Source: Pseudomonadota bacterium (GTDB taxonomy: Bacteria; Pseudomonadota; Gammaproteobacteria; Xanthomonadales; Xanthomonadaceae). From it: 8,497 bases of DNA. This document shows, piece after piece, positions 7,472-8,497 of this stretch; positions within the stretch are counted from its first letter, which is position 1; each line of letters begins with the position of its first letter. The position numbers were made by a program, and so were the translations under genes. The stretch is taken from assembly GCA_023395465.1 (NCBI GenBank), contig JAEWZE010000092.1:1-8497 (forward strand). Reading direction: 5' to 3'. A model generated the notes under the pieces. The model did no database searches, was not told the origin of the DNA, and saw nothing but the letters and a program-made list of their open reading frames with translations.

Positions 7472-8497
7472 ATGGGCACGGGACTTGCTAACAATCCATC
7501 CATCGGGCAGCGGTCCGGTCCAGCAGGGCGGGAGCGCATGCCCACGGAGCCAGACGTCCCCATGAACATCGTCATCGTCGACGACCAGACTTCCGCCCGC
7601 ACCATGCTGCGGCACATCCTCGAGGACATCAGTCCCGAGCTCGACGTGCTCGACTTCGGCGACCCGCAGGCCGCGCTGCGCTGGTGCGAGGAGAACCGCC
7701 CGGACCTGCTGCTGCTCGACTACCGCATGCCGGTGATCGACGGCCTGGAATTCGCGCGCCGCTTCCGCAAGCCACTGCTGCACCGCGACGTTCCGATCGT
7801 GCTGGTGACCGTGGTTGGCGACGAACCCATCCGCCAGGCGGCGCTCGACGCCGGCGTCATCGACTTCCTGGTCAAGCCGGTGCGCCCGCGCGAACTGCGC
7901 GCCCGCTGCCGCAACCTGCTGCAGCTGCGCCAGCAGTCCGAGTCGATCAAGCAGCGCGCGCTGTCGCTGGAGCAGCGGCTGCTGTCGAGCATGCATGAAG
8001 TCGAGGAGCGCGAACGCGAGACGCTCAACCGGCTGGCGCGCGCGATCGAGTACCGGGATTCCGGCACGAGCGCCAACCTGGCGCGCCTGGCCGCGGTGGC
8101 TGCGCTGATCGCCGAGCATCTCGGGCTGTTCGAGGACGAGGTGCGGATGATCGAGCTGGCCGCGCCGCTCCACGACATCGGCAAGATCGCCATTCCCGAT
8201 TCGGTGCTGCTCAAGCCCGGCCCGCTCGACGCGGCGGAAGGCGCGCTGATGCGCGAACATCCGCGCATCGGCCACGACCTGCTGTCCGGCAGCCAGAACC
8301 GCTTCATCCAGCTCAGTGCGGTCATCGCGCTGCGCCACCAGGAGCGGTTCGACGGCAGCGGCTATCCCGACGGCCTGGTGGGCGAGGAAATCCCGCTGGA
8401 GGCGCGCATCGTGGCCGTGGCGGACGTGTTCGACGCGCTGGTGTCGCAGCGGCCGTACAAGCGCGCCTGGAGCATCGACGAGGCGCTGGGCTACATC
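7472..8497 (+). CDS. rpfG: Two-component response regulator with HD-GYP phosphodiesterase domain, RpfG (3' end outside window)
   Basis: Open from ATG 7472 to the right edge (342 codons, no stop). A 30-residue leader precedes a receiver domain (about 31-150) starting MNIVIVDDQ. It has acidic residues D37-D38, phosphoacceptor D83 in LLLLDYRMP, T113 and K135. A charged, probably coiled-coil linker (about 150-185) leads to the HD-GYP domain, with E193 in AIEYRD, H234-D235 in LHDIGKIAIPD, H263, H289, RFDGSGYP (GYP at 297-299) and D318. HD-GYP enzymes hydrolyse cyclic di-GMP. In Xanthomonas, RpfG is phosphorylated through the sensor kinase RpfC in response to DSF and controls virulence factors and biofilm. 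Two usual metal-ligand positions look changed: the His of TGxH is N202, and the second His of HHE is Q290. The synteny lysS-rpfG matches Xanthomonas. Alternative starts at 7538 and 7562 remain possible; perhaps 50 residues are missing at the C-terminus. Confidence 0.9.
   Translation, partial: MGTGLANNPSIGQRSGPAGRERMPTEPDVPMNIVIVDDQTSARTMLRHILEDISPELDVLDFGDPQAALRWCEENRPDLLLLDYRMPVIDGLEFARRFRKPLLHRDVPIVLVTVVGDEPIRQAALDAGVIDFLVKPVRPRELRARCRNLLQLRQQSESIKQRALSLEQRLLSSMHEVEERERETLNRLARAIEYRDSGTSANLARLAAVAALIAEHLGLFEDEVRMIELAAPLHDIGKIAIPDSVLLKPGPLDAAEGALMREHPRIGHDLLSGSQNRFIQLSAVIALRHQERFDGSGYPDGLVGEEIPLEARIVAVADVFDALVSQRPYKRAWSIDEALGYI

Noticed and set aside
7415..8338. 307-codon minus-strand open frame opposite rpfG
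   Set aside because: The plus strand encodes clear receiver and HD-GYP motifs; the antisense translation has none.

Overview
The window is GC-rich chromosomal DNA (roughly 70% G+C by eye) from a gammaproteobacterium of the Xanthomonadaceae/Lysobacteraceae (Xanthomonas, Lysobacter or Luteimonas type). The assignment rests on gene content: an RpfE-type protein next to recJ, a membrane-anchored LytTR protein (RpfD-like), prfB-lysS, and a receiver/HD-GYP protein (RpfG). Together these match one side of the rpf (regulation of pathogenicity factors, DSF quorum-sensing) region of Xanthomonas. The genus cannot be fixed from the sequence alone.

Layout. (1) 1-521: 3' part of rpfE, whose TGA overlaps the ATG of recJ by one base. 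(2) 521-2239: complete recJ. (3) 2295-3518, minus strand: a multi-pass acyltransferase-3 family protein related to OpgC/MdoC, convergent with recJ. (4) 3519-3664: a 146-bp divergent intergenic region with three direct repeats spaced 20-21 bp, an 11-bp dyad and a -10 box. (5) 3665-4540: rpfD-like LytTR regulator with an N-terminal membrane domain. (6) 4654-5782: prfB (RF2) with a +1 programmed frameshift at an in-frame TGA. (7) 5856-7388: lysS. (8) 7472 to the end: rpfG, cut by the window edge inside the HD-GYP domain.

How it fits together. recJ-prfB-lysS is a housekeeping block also found in E. coli (recJ, prfB, lysS in that order). Here it is split by a divergent acyltransferase/LytTR pair and followed by rpfG, the output arm of DSF signalling (c-di-GMP phosphodiesterase). 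By analogy with Xanthomonas, rpfC, rpfF and rpfB are expected beyond the right edge and greA beyond the left edge; neither is visible here. There is no sign of phage, IS elements, CRISPR, tRNA or rRNA. No intergenic stretch exceeds 150 bases, so coding density is high.

Most worth a second look: the repeat array between the acyltransferase and rpfD, whose two-turn spacing suits a LytTR-type dimer; the tandem and inverted repeats over the putative rpfG promoter; and two apparent substitutions at usual metal-ligand positions in the RpfG HD-GYP domain. I see no wholly new system. The least-explained element is the acyltransferase/LytTR pair inside the rpf region.
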